64,000 nt of DNA, taken from Aurelia coerulea. Taxonomy: Eukaryota > Cnidaria > Scyphozoa > Semaeostomeae > Ulmaridae. Below, piece by piece: positions 42,142 through 52,386 of this stretch; the first letter of the stretch is position 1, and each line of letters opens with the position of its first letter. The notes under the pieces are model-generated. The model did no database searches. It saw nothing but the letters and a program-made list of their open reading frames with translations, and was not told the origin of the DNA. Made by a program: the position numbers and the translations under genes. Location: the NCBI GenBank assembly GCA_039566865.1, contig CM076951.1, positions 12,471,484 to 12,535,483 on the forward strand. Reading direction: 5' to 3'.

Positions 42142-43516
42142 GGCTCATTGGCCGAAAACATCATGAAACGGCCTAGGTTGGCGAGCAAGCGGGTGCCACG
42201 AGAGCCGAAACCGAAGAATAATCGCGCAACGCAAAATGCTTCAAAATCGCCTAAAAGAAGATAAAATGCCACTTTTAGCTTGGTATACTATAATCCAACC
42301 CTTTCTTAACATTTTAATGTATTTTTCAGCTATTTTCGCATCATTTTTGCCCTTCAAATGAATTAATATTTTGAGACTATTTTTCTCCCATTGTGTGAAA
42401 TTTTTCCAATGACAAAAGGCGGACGTTCGACCTCCCTAACAAGGAGGCAGGCTACACGTATGCAAAATATGGTGATTTGTGAGATGAAACTGCAAAAATT
42501 GACGAGATCAAACGAATTGCAACCTTAAATCAACTGAAAGACCTTGTTGGTGATTCTTGCCGTGAAACCAACTGCTCAACCTCTATTGCAAAAATAGACC
42601 ATCATGTTCTCCAATACTGTCTCAAACTTGAATGGTATTGTAGCCAAAACCACAGAGGTATCTGGTATTCCAGCCCTTTTTATGGTTGTGGGCTTGCTGT
42701 CAATTATATCGTTGATTCATCAATATTGCTGTGCGGAGGTCAAATCTCCCAGTTTAAACATTTCTGTAGCTTCAACAATATTGGTCAATGTTCAACACAT
42801 ATAGAAAGTTACCTCTAGAAACTTTTCATTCCATCATTAAAAATATGGTTCAATTTTACATGAAAAATAAAAACTAATTATGCATATTCTGCTTTAGGGC
42901 TATGCAGTACAGGCCTTGTGCACATTTACAAAAAAAAAATTATTGAGAATTTTTAAATGTGGACAAAGACACCTGTCATATTTCATTTTGTTCATAGGGC
43001 TTTTTCATTTTGTGGCACAATATTGCACATCAAATAACTGGAAGTATAATACCCTAGAAGGACCTTGATAATCTTTTAATCTCCTCATAATCTCCTTTTC
43101 TTTGCCAACATCCCATGGCCCCCTTCTATGGGTTTTTTTCAAAAAGGCAGAATCCTCATTAGTCACTGCCTAATCTACTATCTTGGAAGTGCTTTACAGT
43201 TTACTGCCCTAAACATGCAGCCTCGGTCCAGTGCTTTGTACTAAACAAAAGAGACAATTGTATTACATTAGCCAATCAGGTTCACGATACATGCCCTTTA
43301 GGCTGATCATACAAGAGTGATGTTCAATATTGATCACAGTGACCACATGATAGGTTAAAAAGCAGGTCTACCTCTCAGTGACTTTAACATCTCTCATTTT
43401 TTGTATTTAATATAAACTGATACAAAACCTACCTTTCAATTCTAATTTGTGTCTTAACTTCCAAACGACGTATGTGCTTTACAATTCCTGATGAAATCAC
43501 ATGTTTACTACTAAAA
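42142..43516. other. No supported gene
   Basis: A 66-codon frame at 42604-42804 is unrecognised. Otherwise AT-rich without visible structure. Confidence 0.4.
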
Positions 43517-43628
43517 CCTGTCTCAAATTAGATGTTATGTGATATTGTCAATAACGCAAAATTACTCAATGCAAAATACTTCAGTTCATTTTTGCACATT
43601 TTCACATAACCTCTAATTTGACACAGAC
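43517..43628. repeat. Inverted repeat resembling the LINE 3' UTR hairpin
   Basis: CTGTCTCAAATTAGATGTTA and TAACCTCTAATTTGACACAG face each other over about 112 bp. Probably a remnant of a LINE 3' end or a small TIR element sharing it. Confidence 0.5.
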
Positions 43629-43794
43629 TATAACTTGCAAAACCAAACCAAGTATGATAGATTCTAGTGACTGTTTTCTCTGTCATATGAACTTATAAAA
43701 CACAAGATATTCCCATCTTTTCAAACTCATGACCAGGAAATAGAATATACACACCTCCCAGTAGCGAACTTTGCCTGTGCGGCATTGGTTCATT

Positions 43795-44415
43795 TGTGCT
43801 TTTGTGAGTGAGATTTGTTCAATTATTTTAAGCTTACATCACTGATAATGCATGCTGTGCAAAATCGTTCTGTTAGTGAGTTTTGTTCATTTATTTTGAA
43901 ATTACATCGCCGTTAATCCATGCTGTGCAAATCGTTCTGTTAGTGAGTTGTGTTCAATTATTTTAAGCTTACATCACTGATAATGCATGCTGCGCAAATC
44001 GTTCTGTTAGTGAGATTTGTTCAATTATTTTAAGCTTACATCACTAATAATGCATGCTGTGCAAAATCGTTCTGTTAGTGAGTTTTGTTCATTTATTTTA
44101 AAATTACATCGCTGTTAATGCATGCTGTGCAAATCGTTCTGTTAGTGAGATTTGTTCAATTATTTTAAGCTTACATCACTGATAATGCATGCTGTGCAAA
44201 ATCGTTCTGTTAGTGAGTTTTGTTCATTTATTTTAAAATTACATCGCCGTTAATGCATGCTGTGCAAATCGTTCTGTTAGTGAGTTTTGTTCAATTATTT
44301 TAAGCTTACGTTGCTGATAATGCATGCTGTATAGACTGTTCTGTTAGTGAGTTTTGTTGAATTATTTTAAAATTATATCGCTGATATTGCATGCTGTGCA
44401 AATCGTTCTGTTTCA
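43795..44415 (+). repeat. 67-bp satellite, about nine copies in two alternating types
   Basis: CATGC of TGCATGCTGTGCAAA falls at 43851, 43919, 43986, 44053, 44121, 44188, 44256, 44323 and 44390 (period 67-68). Type A carries TTTTAAGCTTACATCACTGA, type B TTTTAAAATTACATCGCCG. The order is roughly A B A A B A B A B, suggesting an emerging ~135-bp dimer. Confidence 0.9.
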
Positions 44416-44794
44416 GTTTCAGAAAATATTTTTGCAGATGTTGTCCTCTCTATTCTTTGTAGTCTTCCGCCTCCTATTTTTTGCAAACATCTCTTCTTTA
44501 ACTACAATGCAACAGAATGAAAACTAAATGCACTATATTGGAACCATTGAAATCAACACTTTTTATTTCGCGTTTTCACGTTCCAACTCAAAATGCAACT
44601 TTTCTGTCCTAACATTTGTCGACATTTGTGTTCCAGTTTTTATCTCACAACACAGCAAAATTCGTCAAAATTAACATGCAAACCTATTTAACTCAATAAA
44701 TGAAGAATCTTTGGTACCCTCTGGAATTTGATATAAGTGGCGGGGGCTTAAACTTATTTTGGTTGGGGGGCAACCACCCCTACTAAATGTTTTG

Positions 44795-45409
44795 TTATAA
44801 CTCTGCCAGGAGAACAATTACGGCCCTGAAACTTTCCGAATTTTTGTTGCTACGTATTATCGTATTATAAGGCCAAGCAACCTCAACAGAAACTTTTGTC
44901 TCTGAACTTGAAGGTTTGCACCGTTCGTCGACACTTAAACGCTCAGCACTCGTTGTTGCCTCTTCTTCTCCGCTTCGCATTTGCTGGAAAGTCGATCCAT
45001 CGCCATCGGCATCGCCGCCATTGGGGAAGGTCACCAGCCGAATTTTCAAAGGTGGTGCTGACGACGTAATTTCAAAGTTTGAAGGTCTTCGCCTGCTCTC
45101 TGTCACAAATAAATACTGCTTTTCTAGGTCACTGTCTAGCTCTCTCAATTTTGAACGCAGCGCGTTTCGCTTCTTCAACAAGTTGAGGCAGTGCTTGCAG
45201 ATGTAGGGTGACGATGACAGAACAATGACGAAAGGCAAATCGTTTATCTCGGTTAAAGCCTTAACGATACCTTTACTTTCAACCTGATTCCTGTCGTTTG
45301 GCTTTTCCAATGATTGGTAATAGAAGATACAGATAAAGGAAATAAAAGCAGCGGCAGTAGTCACTTCATCGCAAAAGTCAAGCCAGTAATCACGTTCATT
45401 GCAGCTCAC
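44795..45409 (-). CDS. Partial coding exon of an uncharacterised protein family
   Basis: A 204-codon frame without a convincing ATG; it opens at a GTG preceded by a pyrimidine-rich stretch that could be an intron end. It contains a C-x2-C (YICKHCLNLLKKRNALRSKL) followed by a charged helix (LRELDSDLEKQY), a polar linker, and ends near EVAWPYNTIIR. I have an impression of a multi-copy cnidarian family with a zinc-binding 'CxxC..LL..R' exon and a later VxVxWP motif, but cannot name it. The tail after EVAWP looks non-homologous, so the copy may be 3'-truncated. TE-linked or host origin undecided. Confidence 0.4.
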   Translation of the reverse strand: MSCNERDYWLDFCDEVTTAAAFISFICIFYYQSLEKPNDRNQVESKGIVKALTEINDLPFVIVLSSSPYICKHCLNLLKKRNALRSKLRELDSDLEKQYLFVTESRRRPSNFEITSSAPPLKIRLVTFPNGGDADGDGSTFQQMRSGEEEATTSAERLSVDERCKPSSSETKVSVEVAWPYNTIIRSNKNSESFRAVIVLLAEL

Positions 45410-46400
45410 AGAAAGAATGGCCTAATTCTTATTTCTTGCCACCCAGACGTTAAATTAATTTATGCAGAATTATGCACCTGTCAATAGTAATTTTCCCCGA
45501 AAATTTGGGAGTTGCTCGTTCAACAAATCAGCCTCTGTTACACAGACAACAAATTCATTTTTCTAGAGTCTGGTACACAGGCTAGCGAATATGACTTTAT
45601 CGGTTTAGTTGTGTTGAATTGAACTGAATTCATTATCCTCCTTCGCACTGATTGTATGAAACTTGCAGGCAAAAGGCCCAGGCTCTTGTATTTGCACTAA
45701 AGTTTAAAATCTTCCAGCAAAGTTTTTCTGCTTTGTTGTTATTTGTTTCTTATTTTGTAACTTTTAAGAAAAGACTTTAAAAAAGTAAAAGATGCTATTG
45801 ATTTTCTTGAACATACGAAAGTTCCTTGAATGATATTCCCAGCTAAAGCTTATAAATTTGTACAGTTAGACAGTAGACTCTTTTATGAAGCTTCTCGTAA
45901 ACAATATCTGTCTTGTTTTAAAGACCAAATGCTAACCATGATCATTTGTGGCACCAAAGTCGACTTTCGTATTATCTGAAAGTCGTTTCTGGCCTAAATT
46001 CTCTTTGCGTTGCTTTTCATTTGGTACACAAAGGATCATGTTCGAAAATGTGTCTTTAGCACAGACAAAAGCGTAGAATCCAAAAGTTAATATTTCCTTT
46101 TCTCTAATTTCAAAGGGGCCTTAGCAACAGACATACCTCCCAGACCTATGTAGTCTTGCATTGCATGTCATTATCATGGTTCATGCTCTATCAAAGAGAG
46201 CGATTTTGACTAACAATTGCGCAATGCATTATCATTTTAATTTTCAAATGAATGCTGTATTCAAAATACATAATTTATGGCCGATGTAATGTTTTGATTG
46301 TCAAATTCCTGGAAACCCATTGAGCATCAAAAGGTAAACTGGTGATTACAACTGAATTTTTTGTTCGGGATACTGGGAACTCCCCTTTTTTTAAATCACA
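45410..46400. other. No gene seen
   Basis: AT-rich, no frame above background and no repeat noticed. Confidence 0.45.
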
Positions 46401-46499
46401 GTGGAAAAGACGATAAATCTGATTGGTTCGCTGAGCAATGGAATGGGTGAAGCGTTTTGTGTGGCAAATTCACAAAGGAAAAATGAAGGATGCAGATAT

Positions 46500-46835
46500 G
46501 GAGCCGGTTTAGGCCCAATACCGCTGCCACCCGTGGGGGGGGGGGGGGGGTACTTGACTTACAATTTACGGGGGTGTGCCCACGAAAAATTTTTTTTTTA
46601 CCCCGCTCCAGAATTTTTCGCTCAAAATGATAACCTGTTTTACGAAAAATTGATGAAAACTATACTCAAAAACATGAAATTTGACCTAAAAACGACCCGC
46701 TCTAGCAGAATATTCCCTTTTGACATGTTTTGACAACCTGCTCTAGAAAAATTGCCTCATTTTGATACCCTGTTCTAGAAAAAATTGGTTAAAACGATAC
46801 TCTTAAAAACGGCACATCCCCGTCAGACAAATATA
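46500..46835 (+). repeat. Dispersed repeat fragment with 17-G run
   Basis: A run of about 17 G at 46536 is followed by TACTTGACTTACAATTTACG and repeated CTCTAGAAAAATT / GATACCCTGTTCTAGAAAAA phrases. The 'G-run then TACTTGACTTA' layout looks like a common dispersed cnidarian repeat; identity not verified. Confidence 0.4.
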
Positions 46836-46849
46836 CTAATATAAATTTA

Positions 46850-47072
46850 GGCCAAAAGGCTAAAGCTCTGGTTTGCAGGAAAAGGCAAATTTGAGCTTTC
46901 AAGATTGATATTTCTGCTCCCAAAGCACCAATACCAACAAACGAGGTATCTAAGTTCAAGTTAACTATCGAGGAACATTTGGATAGTGATTAGCCATTGA
47001 TTAAAGCTAAATTCACAAGGCTAGAGTCAACCAAATCCGTATACATTTTGTTGGGACACCCGGTACTTCTCA
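46850..47072. mobile_element. Half of a mariner-type MITE
   Basis: Ends in GTATACATTTTGTTGGGACACCCGG followed by TA. The body (AAAGCTCTGGTTTGCAGG, GAGCTTTCAAGATTGATA, ACTATCGAGGAACATTTG) matches the right arm of the complete MITE at 50625-51219. The left arm is missing. Confidence 0.75.
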
Positions 47073-47184
47073 CCTCATTATCTTTTAGTTCATAAATCAT
47101 TGCGTATCTATTCAAGTATGATTCCAATCAAATAAGCTTAATATTAATCACACAATTAGCAGTCAAACATCGAATTTTATTTTG

Positions 47185-47627
47185 ATGTGTAGACCAGCCA
47201 AACAGAAAACGAACCAACGAATACATGATGACTATGATGATTATGATGACTATGATGATTATTATGAAGATCTTGATTGGCCAGGTGCGATACACAGAAA
47301 GCAAATTGATGAAAAGAGCAAGCTGCCATCCTTTTCTGATGCCTTGCAGCTATGCTATGTCATCCCACGTACCATCTAATGGGTGCATATCCCATCTTTG
47401 GGCACGTTTATGCTATTGCAATTGCCATTCCTGTGAGCTCATCAACCGCTGAGCATTCGTTTTCCACGTCGCGGATACACTCAACGATGGTTCAAGAGCT
47501 CCTTGAGGGCCTTCTGATGATGGCGTTCGGAAAAAATATTTTTCTCTCCCTCGACAAAGACGAGCTCATTGACAGTTTAGAATTAGCAAGAAGTTTTCGA
47601 GAACTTTCAATAGCATTTTTTTCATGA
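47185..47627 (+). pseudogene. hAT transposase C-terminal remnant (dimerisation domain)
   Basis: The last frame (47352-47627) reads YPIFGHVYAIAIAIPVSSST, AEHSFSTSRIHSTM and LEGLLMMAF, the C-terminal dimerisation pattern of hAT transposases (normally ...IPVSSSTAERSFS...). The preceding frame (47182-47379) carries an aspartate/tyrosine run made of a GATGACTAT microsatellite and SFSDALQLCY, consistent with upstream coding after a frameshift. No catalytic core is present. A nearby hAT MITE (30912) shows the family was active, but no link between them can be shown. Confidence 0.65.
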
Positions 47628-48370
47628 AAAACTGGCATTGACTTCCTTTCCTTGCAAAGAAAATCTGTATTGGTATGAACAAATGAACTGGAATAGACGA
47701 ATTCAGCTAACGCTGCTATCACTTATATTCCTGTTGGCGGTTTTTCCGCATAGCGTCCAAATTAATGGACAAAAGTTTAGGAAGGTTAGGCTTGACAATA
47801 TGATTGCAAGGTATAGGAGCCTTGCTTCCTTAAGTCAAGTAGTCTTGCCATTCTAGAGAAGGCAGTTACCTTCCTACTGATTTGACACACAAGGACAAGG
47901 AATATCATATGCAAAAAAGATGCTGCATCAATAAAATGTATCATGCTTTTCTTGATATTTTAATTAAATCTATATTACGGTTTTAATTTTTTCCATATGC
48001 TTTGAACGATGAGACTACCTACTGCTGTCACCTATTCAATTTTTTTCTTTATCAATGAAAACAACTAAAAGAAACAAACAACAAGACTAATAAACTACGT
48101 GCCATCCATAGCGGGAAAGGACATATTGTCAGCGAGTTCCACTTTGAACTTACAATTTCAAATATACAACATTAACTTGACGAATACACACGTACACATA
48201 GGGACTTACATACAAATATACACACAGATACACTCACAAACAGTACACACAAACAGATACAGCCACTAACATGTCAAGCACGAACTCTGTCACCCATGAT
48301 GAGCGCTAAAACTCAACTTGGCCTCAATTTGACAAGACTGCAAATAAGTAACAAAAAGTTAAATACTTAT
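47628..48370. other. No gene; CA-rich stretch
   Basis: AC/AT-rich degenerate microsatellite around 48185-48265. No coding motif. Confidence 0.4.
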
Positions 48371-48567
48371 CTGCCCCATAGACGAGTCACCCGGCTTTCT
48401 TCTGTGCGATCAATTTCAATTGGCCTGGCATAATGTCGGCGAAAACCTAGCATTGTTGCGTCACAAAGTAAGACCTTTGGGTATCAACCACACTCCATGC
48501 ATTGAAAGGCGGATGCATAGTCAATATCCAACAGCCTCAGAAATGAGTACCACGTCATCCTCCACTG
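48371..48567 (-). pseudogene. KDZ/HMGXB3-like exon with stop codon and mutated donor
   Basis: Minus strand: after TTAATTATCAG the frame reads QWRMTWYSFLRLLDIDYASA, then CMECG, an in-frame TGA, and YPKVLLCDATMLGFRRHYA. The C-x2-C-G followed by a hydrophobic strand and D-x-T-x-L-G-F-R-R is the pattern I associate with the start of the KDZ-type catalytic domain (first acidic residue). The 3' edge is CAG/ATAAGTAT where a normal donor would be CAG/GTAAGTAT. With the TGA, that is two inactivating lesions, so this copy is dead. Family assignment is from memory and unverified. Confidence 0.55.
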
Positions 48568-49297
48568 CTGATAATTAAAAAACTGGTTTGTGTCATAACC
48601 AGACAACAAGATGTTCAATTTCCAAATCTCAAGGTAACTTATGAGACTTTGGCTAAATAGGAAGGAATCATTTGAAGTATGAGGACTTTTGTTCGAGATA
48701 ATTCAGAGAAAGGTGCCCGGAAATGCCTAAGTCGTATGTGGCTACATAAAAAACTTAGCCCAACCTCATTTGTTATAACTTCGTTTCTCCAGGTCCTGAA
48801 TTATAAAGTAAATCATTTCAACACCTAACTCATGAAGATAAAGAAAGAATATTTAAGTGACACCACAATGCTGAGCCAGGAAACATGAGAAAATTTGGGA
48901 AAGCTCATAAAGAAAGTTCACAAGCTGATAAAGAAATTCCCATTTGAATTTACCTTTTCATAATTGATAACTTTGACCAGTCAGGGCAATTTATACGGTA
49001 GGGCCAGACACTAAAGCCACTAAAATCAGTCCGTTCTAAGGGGAACTGTCAGGGGATTAAGAACTAAAGGTTTATCTTTGCTTTTGAATTCATCCTTGTA
49101 TCAAATTCCCTTTTATATGGATACTCTATTTTGATTTTGACTAAGGTGGGATATATTTGTGACTCAGCCTACTACTCTCAATCACACCATCAAGAGTAGC
49201 TAATGATACTTAGTAATATTGCATCTGGACTTGCCCAACTCGGGCAAAATTGCATCGGGGAATAACATCTTATAAAGATAGCGATGTGTCTAATTAC
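48568..49297. other. Intron-like sequence, no exon recognised
   Basis: Lies between two minus-strand exons of the KDZ/HMGXB3-like gene. The exon phases (49298-49442 ends in phase 2, the next starts in phase 0) suggest that a small exon here was missed or lost. Confidence 0.35.
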
Positions 49298-49442
49298 CTG
49301 TGTCCATGCAGGAAATGGTGCATATAGTCTCTCATAACGTCATGCGCAACAAGAAAGTCTCCCATATTCAGTATCCCTTTGGAGCATCCATCAGATTCCT
49401 GTATTCCACAGCATTCGGAGTTTCTGCATTGGACATATGGCA
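49298..49442 (-). pseudogene. KDZ/HMGXB3-like exon (cysteine-rich, 145 bp)
   Basis: Clean splice borders: acceptor TTATATTTTAG/TG at 49442 and donor ACAG/GTAATTAG at 49298. Forty-seven codons, all open in phase 2: PYVQCRNSECCGI, DGCSKGILNMGDFLVAHD and VMRDYMHHFLHGH. The cysteine pattern C-x4-CC-x7-C plus the helical VMRDYMHHFL is typical of a real coding exon. The other two phases contain stops. It lies between the cysteine exon at 51572-52058 and the catalytic-start exon at 48371-48567, in the right order for one gene. Confidence 0.65.
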
Positions 49443-49656
49443 CTAAAATATAAATGAAATCACAAGCAGCTTATGTAGTTATCAAAATGAAACATGGTAA
49501 AGATGAAGTTTCCATAGTCGGCAATGAAAGGAAAGGCTGTAGATTCAGTGATATCAGATAGAACAACCCAGTTCTTATCCACATAAAGGAGGTATTTTTT
49601 CTTGTAAAAACACTAATATGATAATGAGAGAAGTCTTTGCGATCCCCATAGGTTCA

Positions 49657-50577
49657 GGGATGTTCTTTTAACCGGACCCTACGACCCTACGACCCCGGAC
49701 CATACGACCCCGGACCATACGACCATACGACCCTACGACCCTACGACTCAAATTTTATCATTTTTTATCATTATTTATGAATCGTTTTATTTTCATTTAT
49801 ATTTGATCATTTAGCATACATTTTGCTGTCATTTAGATTTATCAAGCCAGGGTGTAGGCTGTTTGTGCGTGCAGTTTTGAAAACGTAGACATTTTACCAT
49901 CAGTGACCTTTGTCACGCGAACAATTTGACTGGTTTCCAGTTAGTGAAATTTAGGCTGAAAATCTATTGACAACGAGAGAAAATGTTGCTCTGAAACTGA
50001 ATATATTGTGTAAAATTCAGCGGCTTGGAAAATTCCACAACTTTTATTTATTTATTTATATTTTTTATAAATCTTACATAAAGGTAAAAACCTACTAACA
50101 AAGTTTAAGAAGAATAACAAAACTAAACGAGCATAATAGAAACTAATGAATTACCGTTAAAGGTAACTAATTTACAAAGGGGGTGCAACAATTAGCTTCA
50201 GCAACAATTAGACCAACATCGGACATCAGACCACATCTCCAAAGTGAAAAGCCTGTACTTCCTGTGCTGTGAGTAGGCTATTTTGGTACACATATCCGTT
50301 TTGATTGTATCGCTTGACAGTTATGGTAAAATGTCTACGTTTTCAAGACTGCACTCACAAACAGCCCACACCCTGGCTTGACAAATCTAAATGACAGCAA
50401 AATGTATGCTAAATATAAATGAAAATAAAACAATTTATAAATAATTTATGAATAATGATAAAAAATAATAAAATTTGAGTCGTAGGGTCGTAGGGTCGTA
50501 TGGTCGTAGGGTCGTATGGTCCGGGGTCGTATGGTCCGGGGTCGTAGGGTCGTAGGGTCCGGTTAAAAGAACATCCC
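49657..50577. mobile_element. Foldback element, MULE-like, with minisatellite arms
   Basis: 921 bp with arms of about 250 bp in inverted orientation (GGGATGTTCTTTTAACCGGA ... its complement). A perfect 9-bp direct repeat ATAGGTTCA flanks it (49648-49656, 50578-50586). The outer arms hold a CGACCCTA/CGGACCATA short tandem repeat; the inner arms are unique sequence (CATTTTGCTGTCATTTAGAT). The core is non-coding. Long TIRs and a 9-bp TSD fit MULE or Drosophila FB-like foldbacks. It sits in an intron of the broken KDZ-like gene. Confidence 0.9.
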
Positions 50578-50624
50578 ATAGGTTCAATGTTTAATATTTT
50601 GCACTATATTTGGGTCAAAAACTA

Positions 50625-51219
50625 CCGGGTGTCCCAAAAAAATGTATACAGATGCGGTTGACTCTAGCGCTGTGAGTTTAGCTTCAGTCAATGACTTATC
50701 CCTCTGAAACTGTTGCTCGATAGTTAACTTGAATATAGATACCTCGTGGTCTGATATTGGTACTTGAGAGCAGACATATAAATATTGAAAGCTCAAATTT
50801 GCCTCTTCCTGCAAACCAGAGTTTTAGCCCTTTGGCTAATTTCTTAAGGCACAGCGTATAAATCAACGATATCCTTTATAAAAATTGACCAATATTAGAT
50901 CTTGTGTTATTTTTTTCCAGGAGTCACCCTCAAGTCATCCATTGGGAAGTTTCTTGAATTTTCAGTCATTTCAGTTCTTAATTTCGATGTACTTCAGGAA
51001 TTTCCTTAGGCCAAAGGCCAAAGCTCTGTTTTGCAAGTGGACACAAATTTGAGCTTTCAAGATGGATACTTCTTCTCTCGAAGTACCAATACCAAAAAAC
51101 GAGGCATCTATGTTCAAGTCAACTATCGAGGAACATTTTGAGAGTGATTAGCCATTGATTAAAGCTAAATTCACAGTACTGTAGTCTGGCAAATCCGTAT
51201 ACATTTTTGGGACACCCGG
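50625..51219. mobile_element. Complete mariner-type MITE with long inverted arms
   Basis: 595 bp flanked by TA. Ends CCGGGTGTCCCAAAAAAATG are inverted, and similarity between arms continues for about 220 bp (GAAAGCTCAAATTTG with CAAATTTGAGCTTTC; CGATAGTTAACTTGAA with TTCAAGTCAACTATCG). The short middle is unique. The end sequence resembles the left terminus of the decayed mariner at 25530, so that transposase family is a plausible source of its mobility. Confidence 0.88.
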
Positions 51220-51225
51220 TATTTC

Positions 51226-51571
51226 ATGATAATAAAAACACGCATTCATAAACTGGTTATTTGTCTAGTTGTCCTTATTGGTTGGTCTGTGGACAGTCAA
51301 GACACCATCAGCAAAGATAGTTGGCATTTGTGAATTTGTCAGATTCACAAGAAGACAATTTGCACATATGATCAGGGAAATACACCGAATGTCACCAGAA
51401 GTCAAAGTTAAAAGCATGTCTAGCAACTAAAATGAGAAGAAAGCAACACTGTATCAACTGCAAATAGGATGGCTGCTGTAAAGGGTTTTCGCTTGGTTTT
51501 GTAAACAAAGTCCATAGCTTTCAGTTGACACCCAATACAAAACATAACATTCTAAAACCAAATAAGCTCAC
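51226..51571. other. Intron-like sequence, no exon recognised
   Basis: Between the MITE and the donor of the next minus-strand exon. No motif. Confidence 0.35.
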
Positions 51572-52058
51572 CAAGAATTCAAATATATTCTTGAGGGTAT
51601 AGAGTTTTTTCTCCTTTCAGAAAAAATCGTTCTTTCTTCAAATTCAGATTGACATGAAGGGCAACTGCGGCTATAAACATCATAATATAACTTCAAATCA
51701 TCGTCCTCTGCATTATTAATCGTACTGCGAAGAAGTCCATTGAAAATGTTGACTTGCGAAGGGAGAACATTGACTGGAATGGCCTCAGTTGATACGGCAG
51801 AACGAGTGTACGTTCGCGGAAAAGATGTGCGTAGAGCCTCGTGACGATTTAAAATATACAAAACAAAATCTGGAACCATTTCCGGTTCATTCTCTATCAA
51901 TGATTTGATGCATTTGACATGGGGGCATGATTGAGTCCCCGAATGACAGAATGTGCAAGTCTTCTTTCCATACCAACTACAGAAAACTCCATCTTAGGTG
52001 GTCTAACGCAGATCAAGGATTCAATCGAAAAGGGCAATTCCACAATTCTTGCCAATTC
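51572..52058 (-). pseudogene. KDZ/HMGXB3-like exon with cysteine cluster, frameshifted
   Basis: Acceptor TTACTTCCAG/GAATTGG at 52058 and donor TTCTTG/GTGAGC at 51572. The first frame reads ELARIVELPFSIESLICVRP and PKMEFSVVG. A second frame (offset -1, open from about 51993) reads CSWYGKKTCTFC, HSGTQSCPHVKC, then ENEPEMVPDFVLYILNRHEA and SCPSCQSEFEE. The C-x2-C-x6-C-x-H-x2-C cluster is SWIM-like, as in the cysteine clusters that accompany KDZ transposases. The frame change falls between the beta-strand region and the cluster, so the copy appears dead. A similar Y-G-K-T-C-x-x-C block occurs at 8343-8438 on the other strand. Confidence 0.55.
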
Positions 52059-52374
52059 CTGGAAGTAATATCAAAACATAGATTTGCCAGAAACTGGAAC
52101 CTGATGATGAGTAATACTCAAATCATTGAAAAAGCTGATATTGCAAGTGGAATTATCCTGGAAATGCACACAAAAAGAATAAAATATACCTAAGAAAATT
52201 GCAGATGATAGTTTCGTTTAAAAAAAAATCATATGAGGACGCAAGAGGTCAAAATTTATTTCCGTTCAAGATACAAACGTAGGATGTTCAAATGTATGCA
52301 TCTTTTGAGAGTCTGAATACATATGTGATAAAAAGCTACTTAATAAAAATCTTTATCCTTTACTAGAGTTCTAA
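52059..52374. other. Intron-like sequence, no exon recognised
   Basis: A plus-strand frame (51927-52193) overlaps here and is a shadow of the minus-strand exon. AT-rich otherwise. Confidence 0.35.
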
Positions 52375-52386
52375 GATCATGACACC

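Noticed and set aside
47225..47452. Methionine-rich frame MMTMMIMMTMM
   Set aside because: Product of the GATGACTAT microsatellite in an alternative frame.
51927..52193. 88-codon plus-strand frame
   Set aside because: Antisense shadow of the minus-strand cysteine-cluster exon, which has better splice borders and motifs.
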